From Bacteroidaceae bacterium HV4-6-C5C (GTDB taxonomy: Bacteria > Bacteroidota > Bacteroidia > Bacteroidales > Bacteroidaceae), in NCBI GenBank assembly GCA_007896885.1, contig VOIU01000001.1, positions 124,001 through 188,000 on the forward strand: a DNA stretch of 64,000 bases, written 5' to 3'. Below are positions 28,659 through 37,413 of the stretch, in pieces. The notes beneath the pieces were generated by a model. It was not told where the DNA came from, did no database searches, and worked only from the letters and a program-made list of their open reading frames with translations. Position 1 is the stretch's first letter, and each line of letters begins with the position of its first letter. The translations under genes and the position numbers were made by a program.

Positions 28659-29194
28659 TCAGAAAAGAAGAAGTATACAAAATAGGATTATTCAATAAAC
28701 CGCATGGCATTCATGGTGAGTTACAATTCAGTTTCACAGATGATGTGTTCGATCGTGTAGATGGGGATTATCTTATTTGTCTACTCGATGGAATATTTGT
28801 TCCGTTCTTTATCGAAGAATATCGTTTTCGTTCAGATTCAACAGCTCTTGTCAAACTTGAAGGAGTTGATACATCCGAACGTGCCCGATCATTTACCAAT
28901 ATAGAAGTATATTTTCCTGCAAAACATGCCGATGAGAATCCGGCTGATGAGGAGTTAACTTGGGAGTCTTTTATCGGATTTCAGATAGAAGATATTCATC
29001 ATGGTTATTTAGGCGAAGTTGTTGATGTGGATGACAGTACACTCAATACTCTTTTCATTGTAAATTACAAAGACAATGAATTACTAATTCCGGCCCAAGA
29101 AGAACTTATAACCGATATTAATCCCGACAAAAAAGTCATCACAGTCAATCTCCCCGAAGGTTTATTGACTATTGACCAAACAGAAGAAGTATAA
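28655..29194 (+). CDS. rimM: 16S rRNA processing protein RimM
   Basis: The 179 residues show the RimM N-terminal barrel ([24 protein letters not shown]) and the C-terminal PRC barrel ([34 protein letters not shown]). It assists maturation of the 30S head domain. It overlaps murA by 4 bp and is followed after 8 bp by the LytM protein gene, within one long row. Confidence 0.95.
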   Translation: MIRKEEVYKIGLFNKPHGIHGELQFSFTDDVFDRVDGDYLICLLDGIFVPFFIEEYRFRSDSTALVKLEGVDTSERARSFTNIEVYFPAKHADENPADEELTWESFIGFQIEDIHHGYLGEVVDVDDSTLNTLFIVNYKDNELLIPAQEELITDINPDKKVITVNLPEGLLTIDQTEEV

Positions 29195-29202
29195 GGAAGA
29201 GA

Positions 29203-30060
29203 ATGCTAAAAAAAAGACGGCACAAAGCTTTTTGGAGCAACTTTAAATTTAAATACAAGTTGACTATCATCAACGAGAATACTCTCGAAGAAGTGATCGG
29301 TCTTCGTGTATCCAAATTGAATGGAGTTTCGGTATTGCTCACTACGCTTGGTACCCTTTTTCTGATAGCTGCTCTTATCATTAGCTTTACTCCCTTACGC
29401 AATTATCTCCCCGGATACATGAACAGTGAAGTCCGTGCACAAATCGTAAAAAATGCGCTAAAGGTTGACTCACTGCAACAGTTGGTAGAGCAGCAAAATC
29501 TATATATCATGAATATTCAGGATATCTTCAATGGGAAAGTTAAAGCCGACACTGTAAAATCAATCAGCTCACTTACCACGTTAAGAAAAGATTCACTGAT
29601 AGGTTATACCGAACGGGAAGCTAAATTCCGCAAGGAATACGAAGAATCGGAGAAATATAATCTCACCAATAGCAATGTTGCGTCAAAACTAGAAGGAATG
29701 ATATTCTACCGCCCTGTAAAGGGAATGATCACGCAACGCTTTGGCAAAAATAATTTGGGAATAACCTTAGCCTCCTCCCCTAAAGATAATATCCTTTCTG
29801 TACTGGATGGTACTGTATTGCTAAGCACATACACTGCCGAATCCGGATATATCATAGAGGTTCAGCATAATCAAGATTTTGTATCTGTATACAAGAACTG
29901 TGGCTCATTATTAAAACGGGAAGGTGAAAATGTAAAAGGAGGAGAGGTCATCGCATTAACTGCACAGCCAAATCGTAATAACGACAAATTGCCATCACGT
30001 TTTGAGCTCTGGCATAAAGGAAAAGCTGTTGATCCCGAGCATTATATTATATTTAAATGA
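29203..30060 (+). CDS. Membrane-anchored LytM/M23-like protein without metal ligands
   Basis: The 285-residue protein has a cytoplasmic N-terminus (1-45), one membrane segment (about 46-66), a coiled-coil-like stretch (about 80-165) and a C-terminal LytM/M23 domain (about 170-285). The domain is recognisable by MITQRFGKNNLGITLASSP, VLDGTVLLS, GYIIEVQHN and PSRFELWHKGKAVDPEHYI. The M23 zinc ligands are gone: HxGxD is NLGIT, and the final HxH is S-R-F. It is thus probably not a peptidase. By analogy with EnvC and NlpD, degenerate LytM domains that activate amidases, a regulatory role in cell-wall splitting is likely. It lies between rimM and dxr. Confidence 0.85.
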   Translation: MLKKRRHKAFWSNFKFKYKLTIINENTLEEVIGLRVSKLNGVSVLLTTLGTLFLIAALIISFTPLRNYLPGYMNSEVRAQIVKNALKVDSLQQLVEQQNLYIMNIQDIFNGKVKADTVKSISSLTTLRKDSLIGYTEREAKFRKEYEESEKYNLTNSNVASKLEGMIFYRPVKGMITQRFGKNNLGITLASSPKDNILSVLDGTVLLSTYTAESGYIIEVQHNQDFVSVYKNCGSLLKREGENVKGGEVIALTAQPNRNNDKLPSRFELWHKGKAVDPEHYIIFK

Positions 30061-30111
30061 TAAGCAAAGTCTATTTTGGAAAACAGAAACTTTGCAAAAG
30101 ATAAAATAAAG

Positions 30112-31275
30112 ATGAAGAAGCAAATTGCCATACTTGGTTCCACCGGTTCAATCGGTACACAAGCTCTACAAGTCATTGAAGAACATTCAGACTTGTATGA
30201 AGTATATGTACTGACTGCGAACGACCGAGTACAAGAGCTTATTGCTCAGGCGCGCAAATTCGTACCTGAAATCGTAATAATAGCAAACGAAGCACACTAT
30301 GCCTGCCTCAAGGAAGCATTATCGGACCTACCTATTAAAATATATGCAGGAGCAGACGCCATATCACAAGTTGTAAGTGAAGCATCTATTGATATTGTAT
30401 TGACCGCCATGGTGGGATATGCCGGACTAAAACCGACCATCAATGCAATAAGAGCTCGCAAGGCCATTGCTCTAGCCAATAAAGAGACACTTGTTGTAGC
30501 TGGAGAATTGATAAATGAACTGGCAAGAGTATGCGGTACTCCTATATTACCGGTAGATTCCGAACATTCTGCGGTATTTCAATGTTTAACCGGCGAGATT
30601 GGTAACCCGATAGAAAAAGTTATTTTAACTGCATCCGGCGGTCCTTTCCGTACTTATAATATGAAACAGCTGTCGACTGTAACAAAGGAACAAGCGTTAA
30701 AGCATCCAAATTGGAATATGGGAGCTAAAATAACAATCGATTCTGCTTCCATGATGAATAAAGGATTTGAAGTTATTGAGGCAAAATGGCTGTTTGGAGT
30801 ACGTCCTGATCAAATAGAAGTAATCGTACACCCTCAGTCTGTTATCCATTCAATGGTACAATTTGAGGACGGTGCGGTAAAGGCACAATTGGGAATGCCC
30901 GACATGCGATTACCGATCCAGTATGCCTTTTCTTATCCTGACCGGCTCCATGCTTCATTCCCCCGGTTAGATTTTAGCCAATGTACCAACCTGACTTTTG
31001 AACAACCGGATACAACACGTTTCCGTAATTTGGCTTTGGCTTACGAAGCACTTCACCGTGCCGGAAATATGCCTTGTATAGTGAACGCTGCAAATGAAGT
31101 GGTTGTCTCGGCCTTTTTACACGACAAAGTATCATTCCTCGGTATGAGTGACATCATAGAAAAAACGATGAATCGTGTGGCATTCTTGCAAAAACCCGAC
31201 TATGATGATTATGTAATGACCGACAGTGAAGCTCGTCGGGTGGCTTTGGAGCTAGTGGAACAACAATATTTATAA
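30112..31275 (+). CDS. dxr: 1-deoxy-D-xylulose-5-phosphate reductoisomerase
   Basis: The 387-residue enzyme of the MEP isoprenoid pathway has the NADPH-binding start KQIAILGSTGSIGTQALQV, ALANKETLVVAGELI, VDSEHSAVFQCL, and the flexible loop and metal site VILTASGGPFRT and SASMMNKGFEVIEA. The open frame reaches back to a TTG at 30076, but ATG 30112 directly precedes the conserved N-terminus. rseP follows after 69 bp, a neighbourhood common to many bacteria. Confidence 0.97.
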   Translation: MKKQIAILGSTGSIGTQALQVIEEHSDLYEVYVLTANDRVQELIAQARKFVPEIVIIANEAHYACLKEALSDLPIKIYAGADAISQVVSEASIDIVLTAMVGYAGLKPTINAIRARKAIALANKETLVVAGELINELARVCGTPILPVDSEHSAVFQCLTGEIGNPIEKVILTASGGPFRTYNMKQLSTVTKEQALKHPNWNMGAKITIDSASMMNKGFEVIEAKWLFGVRPDQIEVIVHPQSVIHSMVQFEDGAVKAQLGMPDMRLPIQYAFSYPDRLHASFPRLDFSQCTNLTFEQPDTTRFRNLALAYEALHRAGNMPCIVNAANEVVVSAFLHDKVSFLGMSDIIEKTMNRVAFLQKPDYDDYVMTDSEARRVALELVEQQYL

Positions 31276-31344
31276 ATCGCATACATCAGAGAGATATAAA
31301 TTATTCGTATAGTAAATAACAACATAGAAAATAAATAAATTTAA

Positions 31345-32679
31345 ATGGAAACATTCTTGATTCGTGCCTTACAACTCATTATGAGTCTTTCTTTGCTGGT
31401 TATCATACACGAAGGAGGTCATTTCCTTTTCGCTCGTTTATTCAAAACACGAGTTGAAAAATTCTGTCTATTCTTCGATCCTTGGTTTACCTTATTCAAG
31501 TTTAAACCTAAAAAGAGTGATACGGAATATGCAGTAGGATGGTTACCATTGGGTGGATATGTCAAAATATCCGGAATGATAGACGAATCCATGGATACGG
31601 AACAAATGAAGCAACCCGTACAACCTTGGGAATTCCGTGCAAAGCCAGCTTGGCAACGTTTATTCATCATGATAGGTGGTGTGTTATTCAATTTCATATT
31701 GGCAATGTTTATCTATTCGATGATTCTCTATGCATGGGGAGATGAATACGTACCTGTACAGAAAGCTCCTTTGGGTATGGAATTTAACAGTACCGCCAAA
31801 GCAATAGGTTTCAAAGATGGCGATATTCTTTTGGCTGCCGACGACAAACCTTTTGAACGCTACGACGGGGAAATGCTCAGTCGCATAGCAGATGCTCGCG
31901 AAGTCACCGTATTGCGTGAGGGGAAAAGAGTCTCTGTTTATATTCCAGATAATATGATGCAACGTCTTATGAAAGATAGCGTACGTTTTGCCTCTTTCCG
32001 TTATCCTTATGTCATTGATAGTATCATGCCGAATCGTCCTGCAGCATTGGCAGGTCTACAAGCTGGGGACAGCATCATTCAGCTTGATGGAAAAAGTATT
32101 GCCTTTTTCGATTTTAAGAAGGAAATGCTTACCCGTCAAAAAGCAGATTCCGCATCGCACGAGATATCTCTGACGTATGTACGTCATGGCATAACAGATA
32201 CAATTACCTTTGCCACAGATTCAGCTTTCGAGATGGGAGCAATGGCTCGCAATCAGACAGACAAACTTCTGCCCATCGTAAAGAAACAATATGGTTTCTT
32301 TAATGCTTTTCCGGCAGGTATCTCTCTAGGAGTGAAAACGTTGAAAGGCTACATTGGTAATATGAAATATCTCTTCTCTAAAGAAGGTGCTAAGCAGCTA
32401 GGAGGATTCGGAACAATAGGCAGTATATTTCCTGCAACTTGGGACTGGCATCAGTTCTGGTATATGACGGCATTCCTCTCTATTATTCTTGCGTTCATGA
32501 ACATACTTCCGATACCGGCTCTTGACGGTGGACATGTTTTGTTTCTCATCTATGAGATGGTCACCCGCCGAAAACCAAGCGACAAATTCATGGAACATGC
32601 CCAGATGGTTGGAATGTTCTTGTTGTTTGCACTGCTTATCTGGGCGAACTTTAACGACATTATGCGATTCCTTTTCTAG
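31345..32679 (+). CDS. rseP: RseP-type site-2 membrane metalloprotease
   Basis: The 444-residue polytopic protein has the zinc motif IHEGGHFLFARLF in the first membrane segment and the second metal-site motif PALDGGHVLF near residue 393. One or two PDZ domains lie between (DGDILLAADDKPFERYDG and LAGLQAGDSIIQLDGKSI). It cleaves transmembrane segments of anti-sigma factors or signal peptides. The ECF operon at 11.9-13.5 kb could supply a substrate, but there is no direct evidence. A strong bidirectional terminator follows. Confidence 0.95.
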   Translation: METFLIRALQLIMSLSLLVIIHEGGHFLFARLFKTRVEKFCLFFDPWFTLFKFKPKKSDTEYAVGWLPLGGYVKISGMIDESMDTEQMKQPVQPWEFRAKPAWQRLFIMIGGVLFNFILAMFIYSMILYAWGDEYVPVQKAPLGMEFNSTAKAIGFKDGDILLAADDKPFERYDGEMLSRIADAREVTVLREGKRVSVYIPDNMMQRLMKDSVRFASFRYPYVIDSIMPNRPAALAGLQAGDSIIQLDGKSIAFFDFKKEMLTRQKADSASHEISLTYVRHGITDTITFATDSAFEMGAMARNQTDKLLPIVKKQYGFFNAFPAGISLGVKTLKGYIGNMKYLFSKEGAKQLGGFGTIGSIFPATWDWHQFWYMTAFLSIILAFMNILPIPALDGGHVLFLIYEMVTRRKPSDKFMEHAQMVGMFLLFALLIWANFNDIMRFLF

Positions 32680-32693
32680 GAAAGTTAATATAA

Positions 32694-32746
32694 GATCATA
32701 AAAATAAAGGTCCGGAGATAACTTCCGGACCTTTATTTTTATGATC
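32694..32746. terminator. Bidirectional terminator with perfect 23-bp stem
   Basis: Arms at 32694-32716 and 32724-32746 are exact reverse complements around a 7-nt loop. The GC core GGTCCGGA/TCCGGACC is followed by a T-rich tract on both strands, so it can end rseP (plus) and ddh (minus). Confidence 0.9.
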
Positions 32747-32814
32747 TTGTAAGCGGCATTTTCTTCTTAAAAAAACTGCTTATATTTATTGATAGACATC
32801 AAGACATGCTATTC

Positions 32815-33714
32815 TTAAACCAAATGAGCGATCCATTCTTCACGATCACCGGGAAGAAGGTCAATCACCGGTATTTCAACCATAGTGTAGCACCCTGATT
32901 TCTGACGCATGGAAGCACGAGCAACACAGACTAATACTTGCGCGGTAAGTGCCGGATTATTTATGTGCATATTAAATTCAAACAATTGGTTCTGGGTCTT
33001 CCCCGAGACGCCTTTACGGGTTAGATTCACTCCATGTCCCATATCAAGCAACGCGTCAACACTGGGTACGAGCTTCACATGTGTTTCGTCATTTACAAAG
33101 TAAGGATCCGATTTAATTGCATTAACTACATTTTCAAACACGTATCCATCTCCCAATTCTATGTAAACCATACGCCGATGAATCCCCGTACCTGTAGGAA
33201 TAGTCATAGACAATGCTGCTTTAACACCGGGGACAGCCTTCACAGCGACAGTATGCCCCATGCTCATACCCGGACCAAAATTTGTATAGGTAATGCCTTT
33301 AGGTGCTATAGCCTCTAATAGTGTGCGAACAATAGAGTCACTTCCCGGATCCCATCCGGCCGAAATGACAGCAACAGCTTGATGTGCTTGCGCCACCTCA
33401 CTCAAATTCTTACGCAATTGCGTAATACCGGTATGAATATCAAAGCTATCAACAGTATTTATACCCAATGAAAGAATATCTTTAGCGTAACTTTCAACAC
33501 TGCGGGTTGGAGTGCAAAGAATTGCAACGTCCACATCCTTCAACTGACGGATATTTGTCACAACCGGATATTCTTTTAATTCATCGGGGCAATCTGTAGC
33601 ACCCGCACGACGCACAATACCAGCTATTTCAAAATCACCGGCCATTTGCAATGCTTCCAGAACATAATGTCCGATGTTTCCATAGCCAATAATGGCTGCT
33701 CTAATCTTTTTCAT
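32815..33714 (-). CDS. ddh: meso-Diaminopimelate dehydrogenase
   Basis: The 299 residues begin with the NADP-binding IRAAIIGYGNIGHYVLEAL. SAGWDPGSDSIVRTLLEAI and GPGMSMGHTVAVKAVPGVKAALSMTIP are the D-amino-acid-binding signatures of this family. It reductively aminates tetrahydrodipicolinate to meso-DAP in one step, feeding lysine and peptidoglycan synthesis. It is monocistronic, with a minus-strand -7 element at 33759-33766. Confidence 0.95.
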   Translation of the reverse strand: MKKIRAAIIGYGNIGHYVLEALQMAGDFEIAGIVRRAGATDCPDELKEYPVVTNIRQLKDVDVAILCTPTRSVESYAKDILSLGINTVDSFDIHTGITQLRKNLSEVAQAHQAVAVISAGWDPGSDSIVRTLLEAIAPKGITYTNFGPGMSMGHTVAVKAVPGVKAALSMTIPTGTGIHRRMVYIELGDGYVFENVVNAIKSDPYFVNDETHVKLVPSVDALLDMGHGVNLTRKGVSGKTQNQLFEFNMHINNPALTAQVLVCVARASMRQKSGCYTMVEIPVIDLLPGDREEWIAHLV

Positions 33715-33758
33715 TCTTTTGTTGGTTCTTAAGTTATAAAATCATGATCTTTCCAACA

Positions 33759-33766
33759 CAAAAATA
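33759..33766 (-). promoter_or_regulatory. -7 promoter element of ddh
   Basis: Minus-strand TATTTTTG matches TAnnTTTG, 45 bp upstream of the ATG. Confidence 0.5.
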
Positions 33767-33797
33767 AAGATTATCTTTGAACTGCCACTCCATTTCG

Positions 33798-33827
33798 TTG
33801 AACCTTTATGTTTTTTCCATATCTTTG
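33798..33827 (+). promoter_or_regulatory. Complete Bacteroides-type promoter of ruvA
   Basis: TTG at 33798-33800 and TATCTTTG at 33820-33827 are 19 bp apart, about 70 bp before the ATG at 33896. Confidence 0.75.
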
Positions 33828-33895
33828 CCTCAACCATCGTCACTCGACAATAAGCAAGTAGAAATGGTTGACAAGGTTCAAGAATAATTTTTATT

Positions 33896-34498
33896 ATGAT
33901 AGAATACATTAGAGGCGGACTTGCCGAATTAAGCCCTGCGACAGCAATTATCGATTGCAACGGCTTAGGTTATGCTGTAAATATTTCATTGAATACATAC
34001 GCTGCTATTCAAGGAAAGAAAGAGTGTAAACTATATATTTATGAAGCGATTCGTGAAGATGCCTATACCTTATACGGATTTGTCGATAAGCAGGAAAGAG
34101 AACTGTTCCTCATGCTGCTCTCTGTATCCGGCATTGGTGGAAATACAGCTCGAATGATCCTTTCAGCCCTTTCGCCGGCAGAATTAATAAATATTATCAG
34201 CACGGAAAATGCTACACTTCTAAAAACAGTAAAAGGTATAGGATTGAAGACCGCACAACGCGTTATTGTCGACTTGAAAGACAAGATCAAGACTAACGCG
34301 TTTGCAACAGGGAGCTCGGAGAATGTCAGTCAGATTTTCTCTACCATCAGCAATCAGATTCAAGAAGAAGCAGTAGCCGCTCTTACTATGCTGGGGTTCG
34401 CCCCAGCTCCTTCGCAAAAGGTGGTTTTTGCCATTATTCAGGAATTACCGGATGCACCAGTAGAGCAAGTCATTAAACTGGCATTAAAACGGCTATAA
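33896..34498 (+). CDS. ruvA: Holliday junction DNA helicase subunit RuvA
   Basis: The 200-residue protein shows the three RuvA domains: N-terminal OB fold ([26 protein letters not shown]), tandem helix-hairpin-helix ([16 protein letters not shown] and [23 protein letters not shown]) and a C-terminal RuvB-binding domain ([11 protein letters not shown] region). RuvA tetramers hold Holliday junctions for RuvB. ruvB is not adjacent. Confidence 0.97.
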   Translation: MIEYIRGGLAELSPATAIIDCNGLGYAVNISLNTYAAIQGKKECKLYIYEAIREDAYTLYGFVDKQERELFLMLLSVSGIGGNTARMILSALSPAELINIISTENATLLKTVKGIGLKTAQRVIVDLKDKIKTNAFATGSSENVSQIFSTISNQIQEEAVAALTMLGFAPAPSQKVVFAIIQELPDAPVEQVIKLALKRL

Positions 34499-34542
34499 GA
34501 GACTCAGGATATTAGATTAACTCACCCGTAATTATTATTAAA

Positions 34543-35037
34543 ATGAAAAAATTAGGACTATTATTAATCATGGCCTGTTTAACATTGGGAATTCAGGCTC
34601 AAGAAATCAAAGTTGGTGATAAACTACCAAATATTAAACTAAGTTCAGCTGTATATGGAAATGTCTCAGCTGCTGATTTACAAGGAAAAGTGACATTAAT
34701 CAGCCTTTTTGCTACATGGTGCCCTCCTTGCCAATTGGAGTTAGCTGATGTACAAAGTTTGTTATGGCCTAAATACAAAGACAATAAAAATTTCAAATTG
34801 CTCGTCATTGGACGTGAACATACCGACGAACAATTGAAGGTATACAATGAGAAGAAAAAATTCACATTTCCCCTATATCCTGACCCAAAACGAGAAGTAT
34901 TTTCATTATTTGCCGACAAATCCATACCACGCTCTTATCTCATAGATAAAGAAGGAAAAGTTATTTATGCTACGTTGGGATATACAAAAGAAGAATTCCA
35001 ATTATTATTAAGCAAAATAGAAGAAGCACTTAAATAG
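34543..35037 (+). CDS. Exported TlpA/thioredoxin-like protein
   Basis: 164 residues with a signal peptide (ending GIQAQ, about residue 19) and a thioredoxin fold carrying WCPPC in LFATWCPPCQLELADV, followed by a cis-Pro region (SIPRSYLIDKEGKVIYATLGY). It is probably a periplasmic thiol reductase of the TlpA/ResA type, acting in cytochrome maturation or redox repair. The partner is not known. It follows ruvA after 44 bp. Confidence 0.88.
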   Translation: MKKLGLLLIMACLTLGIQAQEIKVGDKLPNIKLSSAVYGNVSAADLQGKVTLISLFATWCPPCQLELADVQSLLWPKYKDNKNFKLLVIGREHTDEQLKVYNEKKKFTFPLYPDPKREVFSLFADKSIPRSYLIDKEGKVIYATLGYTKEEFQLLLSKIEEALK

Positions 35038-35067
35038 TTCTTTCAAAGCTTTCACACCCTAGGTTTG

Positions 35068-36063
35068 ATGGAAAAAGGATATTACATGCAGAACTGGTTG
35101 GATGTCAATCAACGTAAGAAAAAGACAATCACCGATGAGTGGTATCTAGGATTCGCCAACCGCTTGCAAACATTAATTAGCAACTCTGTAGATGGGAGAA
35201 GTGGGCGTACTGATCTGCTTATTAACAATCTGCCGATTAAATGCGCAATGTATCTACAAGATGTAATATCCCAAAGTGGAGGATGGAAAGCCTTCTCCGA
35301 ACTATATTATTCAAATTACAGTGCTTATCTTCCTTTTTATCCCATAAAAGCTGAATATATTCAGGATGAGATTAACAAGGAAGATATCGCTTTTATTATC
35401 TGGCTGCTATTCACTGTAAACAAAGAAAAAGAAGAAATTGCACCTATTGTTGATCCTTTCTCGCCTGATTTAATAGAACTGAGTGGAAAAGTATATACAC
35501 TAATGGATGAGGTATTCGAAGAAGCTCCCATTAGTGATATACCATCTCCAAAGAACTGGGTATTACCCGATATCTTTGATGTTCATTCGACATTATTGCC
35601 TGATATTAAAGCAGAACAGGCCACGAATAAAGATGTAAAGCAAAGCCTGCTTTATAATAATGATTACCCATTGCTTTATTTTGCAACGTACAAAGAGCTT
35701 GAAAAATTTCTCACTGAAACCCTTTACTGGGAAAATCAAAATGGAGGATTATTTAAAGAGTTGAAAGAGCATGCCCATTTTGTGATTTATGCCAATGCCA
35801 AAGGAATATTGCTCGCTCCAAATGTTTCACAATACTTTAACGATTCTCATAATCCGACATTCAATAAAGAAGATGCTCGAAGAAGTGGATATCAAATGTT
35901 TTGCGTACAAGGTGAATGTCCGTTTGATTTAATAAAGTATGGAATGGAAAAAGGTCTATTACCGGACATCGAACTCCCGATACCAAACGGAAAGGAGTTA
36001 CTTCATAAGAATTGGGACTTTATTACCCGATATTATTTAAGAGAATACTACGAAGGAACTTGA
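35068..36063 (+). CDS. DUF3843-like protein of unknown function
   Basis: About 331 residues, soluble, with no signal peptide or membrane segment. The opening YYMQNWLDVNQRKKKTITDEWYLGFANRLQ resembles the Bacteroidales DUF3843 family, an assignment from memory. The C-terminal half (YPLLYFATYKELEKFL, GILLAPNVSQYFNDS) looks like a separate domain. ATG 35068 is preferred to a TTG at 35065. Function unknown. Confidence 0.75.
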   Translation: MEKGYYMQNWLDVNQRKKKTITDEWYLGFANRLQTLISNSVDGRSGRTDLLINNLPIKCAMYLQDVISQSGGWKAFSELYYSNYSAYLPFYPIKAEYIQDEINKEDIAFIIWLLFTVNKEKEEIAPIVDPFSPDLIELSGKVYTLMDEVFEEAPISDIPSPKNWVLPDIFDVHSTLLPDIKAEQATNKDVKQSLLYNNDYPLLYFATYKELEKFLTETLYWENQNGGLFKELKEHAHFVIYANAKGILLAPNVSQYFNDSHNPTFNKEDARRSGYQMFCVQGECPFDLIKYGMEKGLLPDIELPIPNGKELLHKNWDFITRYYLREYYEGT

Positions 36064-36104
36064 TCTATTTCATCTCCGCTCCTTCGCAATATTATACTGC
36101 ATTT

Positions 36105-37265
36105 CTATAATTCAATAATGTCTTCTCTACAATGGGTCAGTTTTTCTACACCCTCAAGAGTGACAGCCCATGAATTTTCAATACCTAACGGCCCCACGCC
36201 CGGTAATACGATCTTAGGTTCCAAAGCAAATACCATTCCCGGTTCGAGCTCTTGTTTCATACGAGGTGCTAACACAGGCGCCTCATTGATTTCCAACCCA
36301 ATACCATGCCCTATAAATTTCGCTTTTTGATCTATTCCCATGAAACAATCTTCGAATCCAGTTTTAGCAACCAGATCGATTGCCGTCTGATATAAATCTT
36401 CACAAGCTACACCAGGCTTTGCCATAGCTGACACCGCATCTTGTACTTCAAGGCATACCTGATGAGCAGCATAAGCTTTATCAGGTAGCTTACCAATAGA
36501 AAATACCCGGCTCATATCACACATGTAACCATAAAAGTTACCTCCCATATCCACCATGACACTCTGTCCTGCTTGCAATAATGAACCATTCACACCACCA
36601 GGTATTGAAGGATCAAGTCCTTCCCCACCAAGTGCAAAATCATAAGGAGAAGGAGTAGCAGCGTTATCTCCGGCAAGTACACTACCCATAAAAATTTCCA
36701 TGCTCTGACCGAATACTCTGAAAATGCCCAAACATCCTTCAAGTCGCATAAGACGTTCTATTTCAATAGAAAATTGGCGATCGGTCATCCCCGGTTGATA
36801 AACAGAAGGTATTTGTTGGTATGCCTTGTCATGAGCTGCGCCGGAACGACGAAGCATGCATACCTCCATATTGGTTTTCGTGGAGCGCGCCTGACGAATC
36901 AGCGGAGTACCGTTTACAATGGTCGAATCCGGAAAGCATGCAGCTAAGCGAGTGTACTCAGTAAAAGGTAACTCATCTCCCTCCAACATTAATTTGGAAG
37001 GTAATGGCAAGCCACATTCCTGTATTAAAGCTGGGATTTGCTCAGGTTTGCGAATAGAATAAACATGTTCACCTTCTATTCCGTTTGGCCGTTTCACAAA
37101 CAAACGGGCAGGAGCATTCAACGGCAAATAAAGATAACCGCTGACAACACGTCCATAAGTATAAATTAAGTTTACATTACAAGTAATAAGGGCAGCATCA
37201 ATATCTTGCTGAGCCATAAAAACACGTATTTTGTCGCGTCTCTCTTTCAATTCAGGTAGTAACAT
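36105..37265 (-). CDS. M24-family (Xaa-Pro) aminopeptidase-like protein
   Basis: The 386 residues hold a creatinase N-terminal domain (about 1-130) and a pita-bread M24 catalytic domain (about 140-386). All five metal ligands are visible: Asp residues in VMVDMGGNFYGYMCDMSRVF, His in FIGHGIGLEINEAP, Glu in GMVFALEPK and Glu in GIENSWAV. It probably removes N-terminal residues before proline. ATG at 37265 is chosen over a TTG at 37295, because the minus-strand -7 element at 37293-37300 overlaps that TTG. Confidence 0.9.
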   Translation of the reverse strand: MLLPELKERRDKIRVFMAQQDIDAALITCNVNLIYTYGRVVSGYLYLPLNAPARLFVKRPNGIEGEHVYSIRKPEQIPALIQECGLPLPSKLMLEGDELPFTEYTRLAACFPDSTIVNGTPLIRQARSTKTNMEVCMLRRSGAAHDKAYQQIPSVYQPGMTDRQFSIEIERLMRLEGCLGIFRVFGQSMEIFMGSVLAGDNAATPSPYDFALGGEGLDPSIPGGVNGSLLQAGQSVMVDMGGNFYGYMCDMSRVFSIGKLPDKAYAAHQVCLEVQDAVSAMAKPGVACEDLYQTAIDLVAKTGFEDCFMGIDQKAKFIGHGIGLEINEAPVLAPRMKQELEPGMVFALEPKIVLPGVGPLGIENSWAVTLEGVEKLTHCREDIIEL

Positions 37266-37292
37266 CTCTTTGTTATTAAAATTTTGACGATA

Positions 37293-37300
37293 CAAACCTA
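37293..37300 (-). promoter_or_regulatory. -7 promoter element of the M24 peptidase gene
   Basis: Minus-strand TAGGTTTG matches TAnnTTTG, 28 bp upstream of the ATG at 37265. Confidence 0.5.
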
Positions 37301-37339
37301 TGCATTTTTTTTGAGTTTATAACCCTTTCAAGCAAAAAA

Positions 37340-37375
37340 GTACTGCCCGACGGCCTTCACAGGCACAGGCAGTAC
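37340..37375 (-). terminator. Terminator of glutamate dehydrogenase copy 2
   Basis: Read on the minus strand, GTACTGCC (37375-37368) pairs with GGCAGTAC (37347-37340), followed by TTTTTTG. It lies 39 nt after the gdh stop. Confidence 0.85.
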
Positions 37376-37413
37376 AAACCACAAATACAAATACAACTAA
37401 ACAAAATTACACT

